From Mycobacterium sp. (lineage in GTDB: Bacteria > Actinomycetota > Actinomycetes > Mycobacteriales > Mycobacteriaceae): 64,000 nucleotides of DNA. The position numbers were made by a program, and so were the translations under genes. Position 1 is the stretch's first letter; every line of letters begins with the position of its first letter. The notes under the pieces are model-generated. The model was given only the letters and a program-made list of their open reading frames with translations. It did not search any database and was not told the DNA's origin. The DNA lies in assembly GCA_018882965.1 (NCBI GenBank), contig VEQY01000012.1, forward strand, positions 1 to 64,000, read 5' to 3'. This document shows positions 47,919-61,141 of this stretch, piece by piece.

Positions 47919-48686
47919 GTGGAGCCGGTGTACGGAACCGCCATCCGGGTGGCTCGCCTGCTGTGGCGCCTTCAGGGTTTGACGTTCGCGGTAACCGGCG
48001 TGGAAAACGTGCCGAGGAGCGGCGGCGCCGTGGTGGCGATCAACCACACCAGCTACTTCGACTTCACCTTCGCCGGCCTGCCCGCCTACGAACAGGGTCT
48101 GGGCAGGAAGGTGCGGTTCATGGCCAAACAGGAGGTGTTCGACCATCGCATCGGCGGTCCGTTGATGCGAAGCATGCGTCACATCCCGGTTGACCGTGAC
48201 AGTGGTGGGGCGTCCTTCGACGCCGCCTGCCAGGCGCTCAAGACGGGTGAGCTCGTCGGGGTGTATCCCGAGGCGACGATCAGTCGCAGCTTCGAACTAA
48301 AGGAGTTCAAGTCAGGAGCCGCCCGCATGGCGATCGCGGCGGACGTGCCGATCGTTCCGCACATCGTCTGGGGCGCCCAGCGGATCTGGACCAAGGATCA
48401 TCCGCGCAAGATGTGGCGGCCCAAGGTTCCGGTCTCCATCGCGGTCGGATCCCCGATCCCCCCGACGCTGCCGCCCACCGAACTGACTGAGCTGCTGCGA
48501 TCCCGCATGCAGCAGTTGCTCGACGAGGTCCAGGATGCCTACGGTCCCTACCCGCCCGGCGAGTTCTGGGTTCCCCAACGGCTTGGGGGCAGCGCGCCGA
48601 CCCCCGCTCACGCCGCCGAACTCGACGCCGCTGAAGCAGCCGAGCGTGCCGCGCGACGGCAGAGACGGTCCGAGCAGCAGGACTGA
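47919..48686 (+). CDS. 1-acylglycerol-3-phosphate acyltransferase-like (PlsC)
   Basis: NHTSYFDFTF (HX4D), GVYPEATISRSFELKEFKSGAARMA. Confidence 0.93.
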   Translation: MEPVYGTAIRVARLLWRLQGLTFAVTGVENVPRSGGAVVAINHTSYFDFTFAGLPAYEQGLGRKVRFMAKQEVFDHRIGGPLMRSMRHIPVDRDSGGASFDAACQALKTGELVGVYPEATISRSFELKEFKSGAARMAIAADVPIVPHIVWGAQRIWTKDHPRKMWRPKVPVSIAVGSPIPPTLPPTELTELLRSRMQQLLDEVQDAYGPYPPGEFWVPQRLGGSAPTPAHAAELDAAEAAERAARRQRRSEQQD

Positions 48687-48688
48687 GT

Positions 48689-49435
48689 ATGGAACCTGTT
48701 TTCCGCACGCTGGAGATCGCCGCCGCCACGGCGGCTCGGCTGACCGGCACCAAGCTCACCTTCATCGGCCTGGAGAACATTCCGGCTCACGGGGGAGCTG
48801 TGGTGGCGATCAACCACACCAGCTACATCGACTTCCTGCCCGCGGGTCTGGCGACCCGCCGGCGGCGCCGCAGGATTCGCTACATGCTGAAGGCCGAGAT
48901 GCAGGATGTCCGCCTCGTGGACTTTCTCATCAGGAGGACGCGGTGCATCCCGGTCGATCGGCGAGCCGGTGGGGCCGCGTACGCCGAGGCTGTTCGCAAG
49001 CTGCGGGAGGGCGAGTTGGTCGGGGTTTACCCAGAGGCCACCATCAGCCGCAGTTTCGAACTCAAGGAGTTCAAGAGCGGTGCAGCGCGCATGGCCCTGG
49101 AGGCGGAGGTGCCGATCCTCCCGATGATCGTCTGGGGAGCACATCGGATGTGGACCAAGGATCACCCGAGAAGCCTGGGCCGCAACAAGATTCCCATCAC
49201 CGTCGCGGTCGGCAGACCCCTACCGCCGCACGGGAGCGTGACTGAACTCGACCGGCGGCTCCGGCAGGCGATGAATGACACGCTGCGCAAGGTCCAGGAG
49301 ACCTATCCACACCCGGCAGGGGCCTACTGGGTTCCGAAACGCCTCGGTGGCTCTGCGCCTTCACCGGCTGAGGCCGCGCGACGCGACGAGATTGAAATGG
49401 CCGAGCGGGCACGACGCTCGGCAAAGCGAGCCTGA
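48689..49435 (+). CDS. 1-acylglycerol-3-phosphate acyltransferase-like (PlsC), tandem paralogue
   Basis: NHTSYIDFLP, GVYPEATISRSFELKEFKSGAARMA; starts 2 nt after the upstream paralogue. Confidence 0.93.
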   Translation: MEPVFRTLEIAAATAARLTGTKLTFIGLENIPAHGGAVVAINHTSYIDFLPAGLATRRRRRRIRYMLKAEMQDVRLVDFLIRRTRCIPVDRRAGGAAYAEAVRKLREGELVGVYPEATISRSFELKEFKSGAARMALEAEVPILPMIVWGAHRMWTKDHPRSLGRNKIPITVAVGRPLPPHGSVTELDRRLRQAMNDTLRKVQETYPHPAGAYWVPKRLGGSAPSPAEAARRDEIEMAERARRSAKRA

Positions 49436-50247
49436 TGCTGCCTGCACTCATTGCCAGCGATGTCGACGGCACGCTGCTCGATCCCAGTGAGCGAATCACC
49501 CCTCGAACCAGGCAGGCGGTGACGGCCGCGACTGCCGCGGGGACGCATTTCATACTCGCCACCGGCCGGCCACCCCGCTGGATCACGCCGGTCGTCGAGG
49601 CGCTGGGATTCGCACCGGTGGCCGTGTGCGCCAACGGTGCGGTCATCTACGACTCGGCTACCGACCGGGTGATCTCGGCCCGGACCCTGTCGGTGGACTC
49701 GCTGGGCGAGCTTGCCGAACTCGCGACTCGTCTCATCCCGGGAGCGGGCCTGGCGGTGGAGCGAGTCGGACGAAGTGCGCACGACACGGCGACACCGCAG
49801 TTCGTCAGCGCACCGGGCTACGAGCACGCCTGGCTCAATCCGGATAACACCGAGGTCTCCTACGAGGATCTGCTCAGCGCGCCGGCAGTCAAGCTGCTTG
49901 TCCGCAAGCCCGGAATGCCAAGCTCGGAATTGGCCGGGGTGCTCGCCCGACACATCGGTGTTCAGGGTGACGTCACCTACTCGACCAACGACGGGCTTGT
50001 CGAGATCAGCCCGATCGGGATCAGCAAGGCCGTCGGCGTCGAGGACGTCGCCCGCCCGTTGGAGATCGCCGCCGAGGAGGTGATCGCCTTCGGTGACATG
50101 CCCAATGACATCCCGCTGCTGCGCTGGGCCGGACACGGCGTCGCGATGGGCAACGCGCACCCCGAGGCGATCGCTGCGGCCAATGAGGTCACCGCGCCCA
50201 ACAACGACGACGGGCTGGCCCGGGTGCTCGAACGCTGGTGGCTGTGA
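49435..50247 (+). CDS. Cof-type HAD hydrolase (Rv3813c-like)
   Basis: LIASDVDGTLLDPSERITPRTRQAV, VIAFGDMPNDIPLLRWAGHGVAMGNAHPE. Confidence 0.95.
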   Translation: MLPALIASDVDGTLLDPSERITPRTRQAVTAATAAGTHFILATGRPPRWITPVVEALGFAPVAVCANGAVIYDSATDRVISARTLSVDSLGELAELATRLIPGAGLAVERVGRSAHDTATPQFVSAPGYEHAWLNPDNTEVSYEDLLSAPAVKLLVRKPGMPSSELAGVLARHIGVQGDVTYSTNDGLVEISPIGISKAVGVEDVARPLEIAAEEVIAFGDMPNDIPLLRWAGHGVAMGNAHPEAIAAANEVTAPNNDDGLARVLERWWL

Positions 50248-50340
50248 CCCGTCGAGAAATTTTATAAATCAGGTTTTAGAAATGCCCCATTTGTGGATAG
50301 CTTGAAACCTCGGACGTCCTATCCAGGAATCGAGGGGGCT

Positions 50341-51537
50341 ATGACCGGGAATCGGGGCATTCTGCGTTCGGTCAACGACACGATTGCTGATTCCTACGAC
50401 CGCGTTGTCTACGACCCGCAGGGGCTGCCCGAACTGGATCCCGAGAATGTGCTCGGCTTGGCGGCGATCTACGGGGTCAGCCCGCGGCAGGCCGCGATCG
50501 ACGTCTTGGATCTCGGCTGCGGATCCGGTGCCCAACTGGAGCGCGCCGCTGCCGCGACGACAGGCCGTCTCCTGGGAATCGACCTGTCGCCGACCGCGTG
50601 TGAGCTCGCGACTGAACGGCTGAGCGTTGCAGGCGATCGCGCCGAGATACAGCGTGCTGACTTTCTCGACCTCGACGCTGAATCCCTGGGCCAATTCGAT
50701 GTGATCTACCACGTCGGGGTCGCCTACGTGATTCCCCCCGAAGTCCGGCGGCATGCACTGGCACTCATCGGTGCCTGCCTGAGGCCGGGTGGCGCTGCAG
50801 TGGTCAGCTACTACACCGGCACGATCCCCCTCCTCATGGCTGGATTGCACCAGACCCTTCGTGCATCCACCGACGACAACCTCTCGACGGGTGAGCAGAT
50901 CGAAAGGGCCCGGGCGCAACTGCGGCAGATCGAGTGCTGGTTGTCGCGTTACGAGGGTGACCACGTCGCAATGAGGACAGCGCTAGAGCGGGTCACCCGA
51001 CACCCTGACAACGTCTTCTATCACGAGATGCTGAACCAGGAATTCGAGGCTCTCTCTACCGCTGCTCTGGACACGGAGATGTCACGGGCTGGAGTGCGCT
51101 TCCTGAACTGGACATTCCCGGGCCCGTTCAGCGAGTTGACGAGCCCCGCCGACCGCGCGCAAGTGGCCGACGCGATCAGCTATGTCGGCGGTTGTTATCG
51201 CTACGGGGTATTTGCGAAATGCGATGGCGCACAGCGGTTGAGCGCTCGTTCGGGCGGCCTGCTGTGGGAAACGGCCCTCACGCGAGTCGAGTCCGATGAT
51301 GGGCAGCCGACCTTCGATGACGGCTCCACTTGTCTCACGATCGTCAATCCCGTCACGGAGATCGCACTCGATGTTCTTTCGCAGGGGCCGCGCAGATTTG
51401 CGGACTTACGCACCGAGATCGAGCAGAGTCTGCGCGGCAGACCTGAGCTGGGCACAGTGGACGACGCTCTCAATCGCAATCTGCTGGGTCTGTGGCAGGA
51501 AGGCCTCGCTCGTGCTCGCTGGGTGCCCGTAACCTGA
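50341..51537 (+). CDS. SAM-dependent methyltransferase with C-terminal regulatory-type domain
   Basis: NDTIADSYDRVVYDPQGLPELDP, VLDLGCGSGAQLERAAAATTGRLLGIDLS. Confidence 0.85.
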   Translation: MTGNRGILRSVNDTIADSYDRVVYDPQGLPELDPENVLGLAAIYGVSPRQAAIDVLDLGCGSGAQLERAAAATTGRLLGIDLSPTACELATERLSVAGDRAEIQRADFLDLDAESLGQFDVIYHVGVAYVIPPEVRRHALALIGACLRPGGAAVVSYYTGTIPLLMAGLHQTLRASTDDNLSTGEQIERARAQLRQIECWLSRYEGDHVAMRTALERVTRHPDNVFYHEMLNQEFEALSTAALDTEMSRAGVRFLNWTFPGPFSELTSPADRAQVADAISYVGGCYRYGVFAKCDGAQRLSARSGGLLWETALTRVESDDGQPTFDDGSTCLTIVNPVTEIALDVLSQGPRRFADLRTEIEQSLRGRPELGTVDDALNRNLLGLWQEGLARARWVPVT

Positions 51538-51558
51538 CTATCGGCCGGACTCGCCTCG

Positions 51559-53184
51559 TCAGCGCGACTGGACCGGGCTGAATCGCTCGAGCTGGGTCGG
51601 CGGCCCGTCAAGAGGTGGCGGGGGCATGACCAGGGTCACCCCGTCGATGACGCGCAGCACGTTGTGGGTTTGGCGGTCGAAGTTCAGCGTGCCGTGCTGG
51701 AAGTTCTGCACGACCCACTGCGGTTCGGGAATCTCCCCGCTGGTGGGGAGGCCGAGCGCGCCGCGCTCATAACCCAGCGACGCCCACGCCTCGTAGATCG
51801 CGCCGGTCAGTGGCTGGGCGCCGGTCTCGGGCGACCAGTACATCGCCCCCCGCTCGAAGGTGGCATACCGGGTGGAACCGTCGCCCGCGGCTTCGGGCGA
51901 GGTCGGCGTTCCCAGCGGGCCGGACGGCCCGCCGTCGGCTTCCCAACGGGCCAGGATCGCTCCGCCCCGCAGCGAGTCCATGACGTCGGGTGGCTGATTG
52001 AACCGCGCGGCGATGTCCCTGATCTCGGCGAGAGCGGCATAGCCGGCGTTGCCCGGGCATTCGGTGTTGCCGACGTCACGGTGGGCGAAGATCTCCGGCA
52101 ACTGCGGGGTCGCGCCGGCTGGGAAATGGGTGTAGGAGCCCCCGGCCGACTTCAACGCGATGGTTCCCGCCGGGTCGACCCGATCGAGGCCGAGGCGCCA
52201 ACCCAGCAACCTGCCGAGGTTCTTCACCATGATGTCCGGGGGAGGGGTTTCCTCGAAGTCCCCAATCATCGACACCCCCCAGACGTCGCGGTTGAATCCC
52301 CCGGTGTGCGCGCCCAGCACATCCTTGGTGATGCCGCCGGCCCGGCCCTCGAACACCTGGCCGTACTTGTCGACCAGCGCGTTGTAGGCGATGTCGCACC
52401 AGCCCAGCGTCATGGTGTGGTAGGCGTAGATCGACCGGACGATGGCCGCGGAATCCTCCGGTGCGTAGTCGTTGCCGGTCGCGGTGTGATGGACCACTGC
52501 CGCGCGAATGCCGCCGCCGTAGGACGGTCCGCCGCAGCGCAGGCCACTGCCCGCGCCCCATTCCGCCCGGCTGATGATGGCGGGCGGCTGTCCGGGGCCC
52601 AGCACCGCGGTGGGCGGCGCCCACTGGTGTTCGGCCGGGGTGCGCGGCGGCGTGATGAGGACCGCGGAAATCGTCTGTCCGAGGGAGTGCTCGGTGTTCG
52701 CCGGCAGATAGCCGAGATCCCGGCCGGCATCCAGTCCGCTCTCGGGCGGCGCACTGGTCAGCGGAGCGCCCGGAGGACGACGGAGCGCGATCTGAACGGC
52801 GGTGGTCTCGCCCAGGTACACCGGATCGGTGCCCCGCGGTCCGTCCGGGCCGGAGCCACCGTCGGCATCATGCTCGACGTATTTGGTCTCGTACCAGGGA
52901 CCCCAGCCGCCGTCCGCACGTTTCGCCCGCACTCGGGCGGAGGTGTCGCCGAGGTCCGTCCCGGTCAGAGCCACCATCGAGAAGGGGGCGGCTTGGCTGA
53001 CCTCACGCACCGTCTCCCCGCCGCCGACACCGGTCAGCGCCTGCTGGTTGAGAATGGTGTCCTCCGCGCGGGGGCTGTCCCGCTCGCTGGTTGCGGGCCC
53101 GCCGCTGATCGCCCACGGCAGGATGACCACGGTCGCCGCGACCGCTGTGAACAGGGTCGCCGGCGCGGGGCGGCGGGACGGCAC
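51559..53184 (-). CDS. csp: PGRP/N-acetylmuramoyl-L-alanine amidase-domain protein with LGFP-type repeats (Rv3811-like)
   Basis: ISRAEWGAGSGLRCGGPSYGGGIRAAVVHHTATGNDY, GQVFEGRAGGITKDVLGAHTGGFN, AHRDVGNTECPGNAGYAAL; LGxPTS repeats. Confidence 0.9.
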   Translation of the reverse strand: MPSRRPAPATLFTAVAATVVILPWAISGGPATSERDSPRAEDTILNQQALTGVGGGETVREVSQAAPFSMVALTGTDLGDTSARVRAKRADGGWGPWYETKYVEHDADGGSGPDGPRGTDPVYLGETTAVQIALRRPPGAPLTSAPPESGLDAGRDLGYLPANTEHSLGQTISAVLITPPRTPAEHQWAPPTAVLGPGQPPAIISRAEWGAGSGLRCGGPSYGGGIRAAVVHHTATGNDYAPEDSAAIVRSIYAYHTMTLGWCDIAYNALVDKYGQVFEGRAGGITKDVLGAHTGGFNRDVWGVSMIGDFEETPPPDIMVKNLGRLLGWRLGLDRVDPAGTIALKSAGGSYTHFPAGATPQLPEIFAHRDVGNTECPGNAGYAALAEIRDIAARFNQPPDVMDSLRGGAILARWEADGGPSGPLGTPTSPEAAGDGSTRYATFERGAMYWSPETGAQPLTGAIYEAWASLGYERGALGLPTSGEIPEPQWVVQNFQHGTLNFDRQTHNVLRVIDGVTLVMPPPPLDGPPTQLERFSPVQSR

Positions 53185-53272
53185 ACAGCGATGTTACGTA
53201 TGTGTCCTGTGGTGCCAGCGTTCCGACACGGGCTCTAGGGAGTGTTGTGATAATCGCCTGCAACTCGCCTGC

Positions 53273-53307
53273 AACGGCACCGCAGGGTCAAACCCTGCGG
53301 TGCCGTT
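53273..53307 (-). terminator. Strong hairpin downstream of erp
   Basis: AACGGCACCGCAGGG-TCAAA-CCCTGCGGTGCCGTT: perfect 15-bp stem, 5-nt loop, between the erp stop and the csp start. Confidence 0.75.
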
Positions 53308-53324
53308 TCGATGCAGGTCGGTGA

Positions 53325-54302
53325 TCAGGCAGCGGGTGCGGCTGCGGCGGCGGCCTCGACCGCCGGGGCTGCCGCGGCCGGGGCTGCCGCGGCTGCGGCC
53401 GACGCGTTCTGGATGGCCTGCGTGATTCCTGGGACGACGACGCCCTTGAGCAGGTCGATCGCCTGGCCGACGCCGAGTTGGTTGGCTGCGCTGCTCAGGT
53501 CGCTGATGATCCCGCCCGAGCTGGTCGGCGTGGTGGGCACGGCCAGCGAGGGGTCACCGAGGATCGGATAGGTTCCCGCGACCGGACCCAGGGGAGCACT
53601 GATCGGCTGCTCGGTCGGCAGGCCGATGCTGGTCACCGTCGGGCTGGTCAGGGCCGGATTCGGGCCGACCTGCGGGCTGGTCAGCCCTGGTGCGGTGAGC
53701 GCCGGGTCGGTCAGCGATGGCGTCGACGGATCCGACGGGGTTGACGCCGCCGGCGTGGCCAGCCCCGGTGTGGTCAGGCCGGGTGTGGTCAGGCCGGGTG
53801 TGGTCAGGCCGGGTGTGGTCAGGCCGGGCGTGGTCAAACTCGGCGTGGTCAAACTCGGTGTGGTCAAACTCGGTGTGGTCAAACTCGGTGTGGTCAGGCC
53901 GGGTGTGGTCAGGCCGGGTGTGGTCAGGCCGGGTGTGGTCAGGCCGGGCGTGGTCAGACTCGGGGTTGTGAGACCGGGTGTGGTCAGACCGGGCGTGGTC
54001 AGACCGGGCGTGGTCAGCGATGGTCCGGTCTGGACCGGCTGGGCCCCCGCGGGGCTCAGACCCGTTGGCAGCGGCGGGATGTTGATCCCGAACTGGGCCA
54101 GGCTCTGCTGCAGCGCGGACAGGATCTCGTTGGGCAGGTCGGTGACGACCGCTGCCCGGACGAACTCGCGGTGCTGGGCGGCACCGGAGTCGGTGGCCTC
54201 GGTGGTCGCCAGCAGGCCGACCACCGCGAAGGGGCTTGCGACAGCAAGGGCGGCGACCGCGCTCACAGCTGTCGAGATTGTGCGTCGACGTCGATTAGGC
54301 AC
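53325..54302 (-). CDS. erp: Exported repetitive protein Erp/PirG
   Basis: Signal peptide plus about 18 P[GS]L[TA]T pentapeptide repeats; next to csp and glf. Confidence 0.95.
   Translation of the reverse strand: MPNRRRRTISTAVSAVAALAVASPFAVVGLLATTEATDSGAAQHREFVRAAVVTDLPNEILSALQQSLAQFGINIPPLPTGLSPAGAQPVQTGPSLTTPGLTTPGLTTPGLTTPSLTTPGLTTPGLTTPGLTTPGLTTPSLTTPSLTTPSLTTPSLTTPGLTTPGLTTPGLTTPGLTTPGLATPAASTPSDPSTPSLTDPALTAPGLTSPQVGPNPALTSPTVTSIGLPTEQPISAPLGPVAGTYPILGDPSLAVPTTPTSSGGIISDLSSAANQLGVGQAIDLLKGVVVPGITQAIQNASAAAAAAPAAAAPAVEAAAAAAPAA
53755..54025 (-). repeat. 15-bp tandem repeat array inside erp (PGLTT/PSLTT)
   Basis: Near-identical 15-mers such as ggtgtggtcaggccg repeated about 18 times. Confidence 0.92.
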
Positions 54303-54431
54303 GGAAAGGTCTCCTCAATAGTGGACTGAGCTCACGTTTTAACCTGTATCGCCAGCCCCTGGGCCGGGTGTCCGACCTGCCCGGAAGCCAACAGTCCGAT
54401 GGTACGGCTGAGGTTTTTGATACTGGTGTGA

Positions 54432-57695
<3,264 letters not shown>

Positions 57696-57703
<8 letters not shown>

Positions 57704-58229
57704 GGCCATCGACCTGCAGGCTGAGACCGCCGCTCTGGTGGCGGTGCAGAACAGGCTCGCCGGGCCCACGGTCGTGGCGGCCGCGCGGCTGATGTCGCAC
57801 TTCGGCGAGCACGCCGCGGGGTGGATGGCGCTATCGGCCGGCGGTGCGCTGGCGGCACGCGGGCATCGCCGCGACTGGCTGCTCGTCGGTCTCGGGGCTG
57901 TGGCCGCACACGCGGCCGCGATCGCGGTCAAGATGATCGTCCGCCGGCGCCGACCGAGTCACCCGGACGTCGTCGTCAACGTGGCCACCCCGAGTGACCT
58001 GAGTTTCCCGTCGGCCCATGCGACCTCGAGCACGGCCGCGGCGGTGCTGCTGTGCCGGGCGACACGCTCGCCGCTGCCGCTGATCCTCGTGCCGCTGATG
58101 GCCCTCTCGCGTCTGGTGCTGGGCGTGCACTATCCGACCGACGTGCTTGCCGGGATCGGCATCGGTGCCGGGGTGGCGGGTATCGTCAACCGGGTTTCGA
58201 ATGGGGCTGGGGGGCTGCGCAGTGAGTGA
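57696..58229 (+). CDS. PAP2-family phosphatase (Rv3807c-like)
   Basis: KMIVRRRRPSHP, FPSAHATSSTAAA, SRLVLGVHYPTDVLAG. Confidence 0.93.
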
Positions 58230-59130
58230 GGCTCCGGTGACCGGTCCGCCGGCCAACCTGCTGAGTGGAATCGTCAAGGCGGTGCGCCCGCGCCAGTGGG
58301 TCAAGAATCTGCTTGTTCTGGTCGCCCCGCTGGCGGCCCTGGGCGGCAATGTCAGTTACGACTATCGCGCCGTCGCGATCAAGGTGTCGATCGCCTTCGT
58401 GGTCTTCTGCATGGCGGCCTCGGCGATCTATCTGGTCAACGATGCGCGCGATGTCGAGGCCGACCGGGCGCACCCGACCAAAAGAATGCGGCCGATCGCG
58501 GCCGGAGTGCTGCCGGTCGGGCTGGCCTACGGGATCGCCGTCGGCATGGGACTGGGGTCTTTGGCCATCTCGTGGTGGCTGACCCCACGGCTGGCACTGG
58601 TGATGGCCATCTACCTGGCGATCCAGCTGGCTTACTGCTACGGCCTCAAACACCAAGCGGTGCTTGATATCTGCATCGTCTCCTCGGGTTTCCTGATCCG
58701 GGCGATCGCCGGGGGCGTGGCTGCCGGGATTCCGCTGTCGCAATGGTTCTTGCTGGTGATGGCTTTCGGCTCGCTTTTCATGGCGGCAGGGAAGCGTTAC
58801 GCCGAACTTCAACTGGCAGAGCGCACCGGTGCCAAGATCCGCAAGTCCCTGGAGAGTTACACCAGCACCTACCTGAGGTTCGTCTGGACTCTGTCGGCGA
58901 CCGCGGTGGTGCTGTGCTACGGGCTGTGGGCTTTCGAGCGGGACGGCAACGACGGATCGTGGTTCGCCGTGTCGATGATTCCGTTCACCGTCGCGATCCT
59001 GCGCTATGCCGTCGACGTCGACGGTGGATTGGCCGGCGAGCCCGAGGACATCGCCCTGCGTGATCGCGTCCTTCAGATGCTCGCCCTGGGGTGGATCGGA
59101 ACCGTCGTTGCCGCCGTCGTCTTCAGTTAG
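58222..59130 (+). CDS. ubiA: Decaprenyl-phosphate phosphoribosyltransferase (Rv3806c UbiA)
   Basis: UbiA-type NDARDVEADRAHPTKRMRPIAAG, multiple TM, cluster context. Confidence 0.95.
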   Translation: MSEAPVTGPPANLLSGIVKAVRPRQWVKNLLVLVAPLAALGGNVSYDYRAVAIKVSIAFVVFCMAASAIYLVNDARDVEADRAHPTKRMRPIAAGVLPVGLAYGIAVGMGLGSLAISWWLTPRLALVMAIYLAIQLAYCYGLKHQAVLDICIVSSGFLIRAIAGGVAAGIPLSQWFLLVMAFGSLFMAAGKRYAELQLAERTGAKIRKSLESYTSTYLRFVWTLSATAVVLCYGLWAFERDGNDGSWFAVSMIPFTVAILRYAVDVDGGLAGEPEDIALRDRVLQMLALGWIGTVVAAVVFS

Positions 59131-61141
59131 CCCGCCGATCGCCGATCCGGGCCGACTCGACGACGCTGCAGGCCCGACGGCCCGGTTGCTGCCCCAGCCC
59201 ACCTATCCCTTTCAGCCTCTGACCCGCTTCAGTGTGTGGGCTGGCGTCGCGGTGGTCTGTGCGCTGTGGGCGTGGGGTGTCTGGCAGCGTCGCTGGATCG
59301 CCGACGACGGCCTGATCGTCTTGCGTACGATCCGCAATCTGCTGGCCGGCAACGGTCCGGTGTTCAACGTCGGTGAGCGGGTGGAGTCCAACACCTCGAC
59401 GGCGTGGACCTATCTGGTCTACCTCGGCAGTGTTGTCGGTGGCCCGATGCGCCTGGAGTACGTCGCGCTGGCGCTCGGTTTCTTTTTCAGCGTCGCGGGC
59501 GTGGCGATGGTGATGCTTGGTACGGCCCGGCTCTACGCGCCGAGACTGCAGGGCCGCAGTGCGGTGATCGTGCCTGCCGGGGTCCTGGTCTACATCGCGA
59601 TCCCGCCCGCGCGTGACTTCGCGACCTCCGGTCTGGAGAACGGTCTGGTGACCGCCTGGCTCGGACTGATCTGGTGGATGATGGTCTGCTGGTCGCAGTC
59701 GCAGGACGAGGCGGGGCGTCGGCCCTGGCCGGATGCGGTGCTGGCATTCGTCGCCGGTTTCGGAGTGCTGGTCCGTCCCGAGCTGGCGCTGATCGGGGGA
59801 CTGGCTCTGGTCATGATGGTGGCCGCGGCCGCGGACCGGCGGCGTCGCGCGCTGATCGTGCTCGCCGGCGGGTTGCTGCCGGTCGGCTATCAGATCTTCC
59901 GGATGGGCTACTACGGCTTGCTGGTGCCGCAGACGGCGTTGGCCAAGGACGCCTCCGGCAGCAAGTGGGGACCGGGGTTGACCTACCTGGACAACTTCGC
60001 CGCGCCGTACGCGCTGTGGGTGCCGGCCGTGGTGCTGGGGGCGCTGGGAGCGCTGATGGCGTTCGAGCCGTCCGCGTCGCGCCGGCCTCCGGACTCCGAA
60101 GCCACCACTGGGGCCACCAATGGGGCCACCGATGGGCTGGCCGGGCGTCTTCGGAGTCCGGCGGCCGTGGTGGTTTTCATGCTCGTCAGCGGTGTGCTGC
60201 AGGCGCTGTACTGGATTCGCCAGGGCGGCGACTTCATGCACGGGCGGGTCCTGCTGGCGCCGCTGTTCTGCCTGCTCGCCCCCGTCTCGGTCATCGCGGT
60301 CCCGGTTCGGCCCGACGGCGCCGCCGTCGGGGGCCGTCGGCTGTCGCTGTCCGTGGCCGGACTGTGGCTGGCGTTGGTGGGCTGGTCGGTATGGGCGGCG
60401 AACTCACCGGGGATGGGTTCCGACGCCACGCGCGTCACCTATTCCGGGATCGTCGATGAGCGCCGGTTCTACGCCCAGGCGACCGGGCACGCCCACCCGG
60501 TGACTGCCGCCGACTACCTGGATTACCCCCGGATGCGCGCGATCGTCGTCGCGATCAACAACACCCCCGACGGCGCCCTGCTGCTTCCGGCGGGCAACTA
60601 CGACGTCTGGGATGTGGTGCCGGCCTACCCGCCCCCGCCCCCGCCCCCGGGGGTGTCGATGGACAGCTGGCGTCATCAGGTCGCCCCGCACACCGTGTTC
60701 TTCACCAACCTGGGCATGCTCGGGATGAACGTCGGGCTCTCCACCCGGGTCATCGACCAGATCGGCCTCGCCAACCCACTCGCCGCGCACACCCAGCGGC
60801 TGGAAGACGGCCGGATCGGGCACGACAAGAACCTCTTCCCGGACTGGGCGGTCGCGGAGGGGCCGTGGCTCAAGGAACGTCCGTACATTCCCCCGTACCT
60901 CGACGAGGAGTGGATTCGCGCGGCCGAGGTGGCGCTGACCTGCCCGCAGACCAAGGCCCGGCTCGACGCCATCCGCTCGCCCCTGACGATCCGGCGATTC
61001 CTGTCCAACATGCGGCACGCCCTGGCGTTCACCCGCTACCGCATCGACCGGGTGCCCCGCTACGAACTGGCTCGGTGCGGCCTTGATGAGCCCACCCCGC
61101 AGAGCCCCCCCTACACCGGACTCCCGGCTACCGGACCCTGA
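59108..61141 (+). CDS. aftB: Arabinofuranosyltransferase AftB
   Basis: Multi-TM GT-C protein with RWIADDGLIVLRTIRNLLAGNGPVFNVGERVESNTSTAW; between ubiA and fbpD; TTG start uncertain. Confidence 0.93.
   Translation: MPPSSSVSPPIADPGRLDDAAGPTARLLPQPTYPFQPLTRFSVWAGVAVVCALWAWGVWQRRWIADDGLIVLRTIRNLLAGNGPVFNVGERVESNTSTAWTYLVYLGSVVGGPMRLEYVALALGFFFSVAGVAMVMLGTARLYAPRLQGRSAVIVPAGVLVYIAIPPARDFATSGLENGLVTAWLGLIWWMMVCWSQSQDEAGRRPWPDAVLAFVAGFGVLVRPELALIGGLALVMMVAAAADRRRRALIVLAGGLLPVGYQIFRMGYYGLLVPQTALAKDASGSKWGPGLTYLDNFAAPYALWVPAVVLGALGALMAFEPSASRRPPDSEATTGATNGATDGLAGRLRSPAAVVVFMLVSGVLQALYWIRQGGDFMHGRVLLAPLFCLLAPVSVIAVPVRPDGAAVGGRRLSLSVAGLWLALVGWSVWAANSPGMGSDATRVTYSGIVDERRFYAQATGHAHPVTAADYLDYPRMRAIVVAINNTPDGALLLPAGNYDVWDVVPAYPPPPPPPGVSMDSWRHQVAPHTVFFTNLGMLGMNVGLSTRVIDQIGLANPLAAHTQRLEDGRIGHDKNLFPDWAVAEGPWLKERPYIPPYLDEEWIRAAEVALTCPQTKARLDAIRSPLTIRRFLSNMRHALAFTRYRIDRVPRYELARCGLDEPTPQSPPYTGLPATGP

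Noticed and set aside
53245-53272. TCGCCTGCAAC direct repeat next to the erp terminator, considered as an attachment site
   Set aside because: Only 11 bp x2 with no integrase or tRNA nearby; likely chance or slippage.
53753-54025. Repeat array considered as a CRISPR
   Set aside because: Contiguous 15-bp units with no spacers, in frame within erp; coding tandem repeat.
53626-54321. Plus-strand ORF of repeated GVVRPGVVRPGVV units
   Set aside because: Antisense translation of the erp repeat; the minus-strand PGLTT reading has a signal peptide and known homology.
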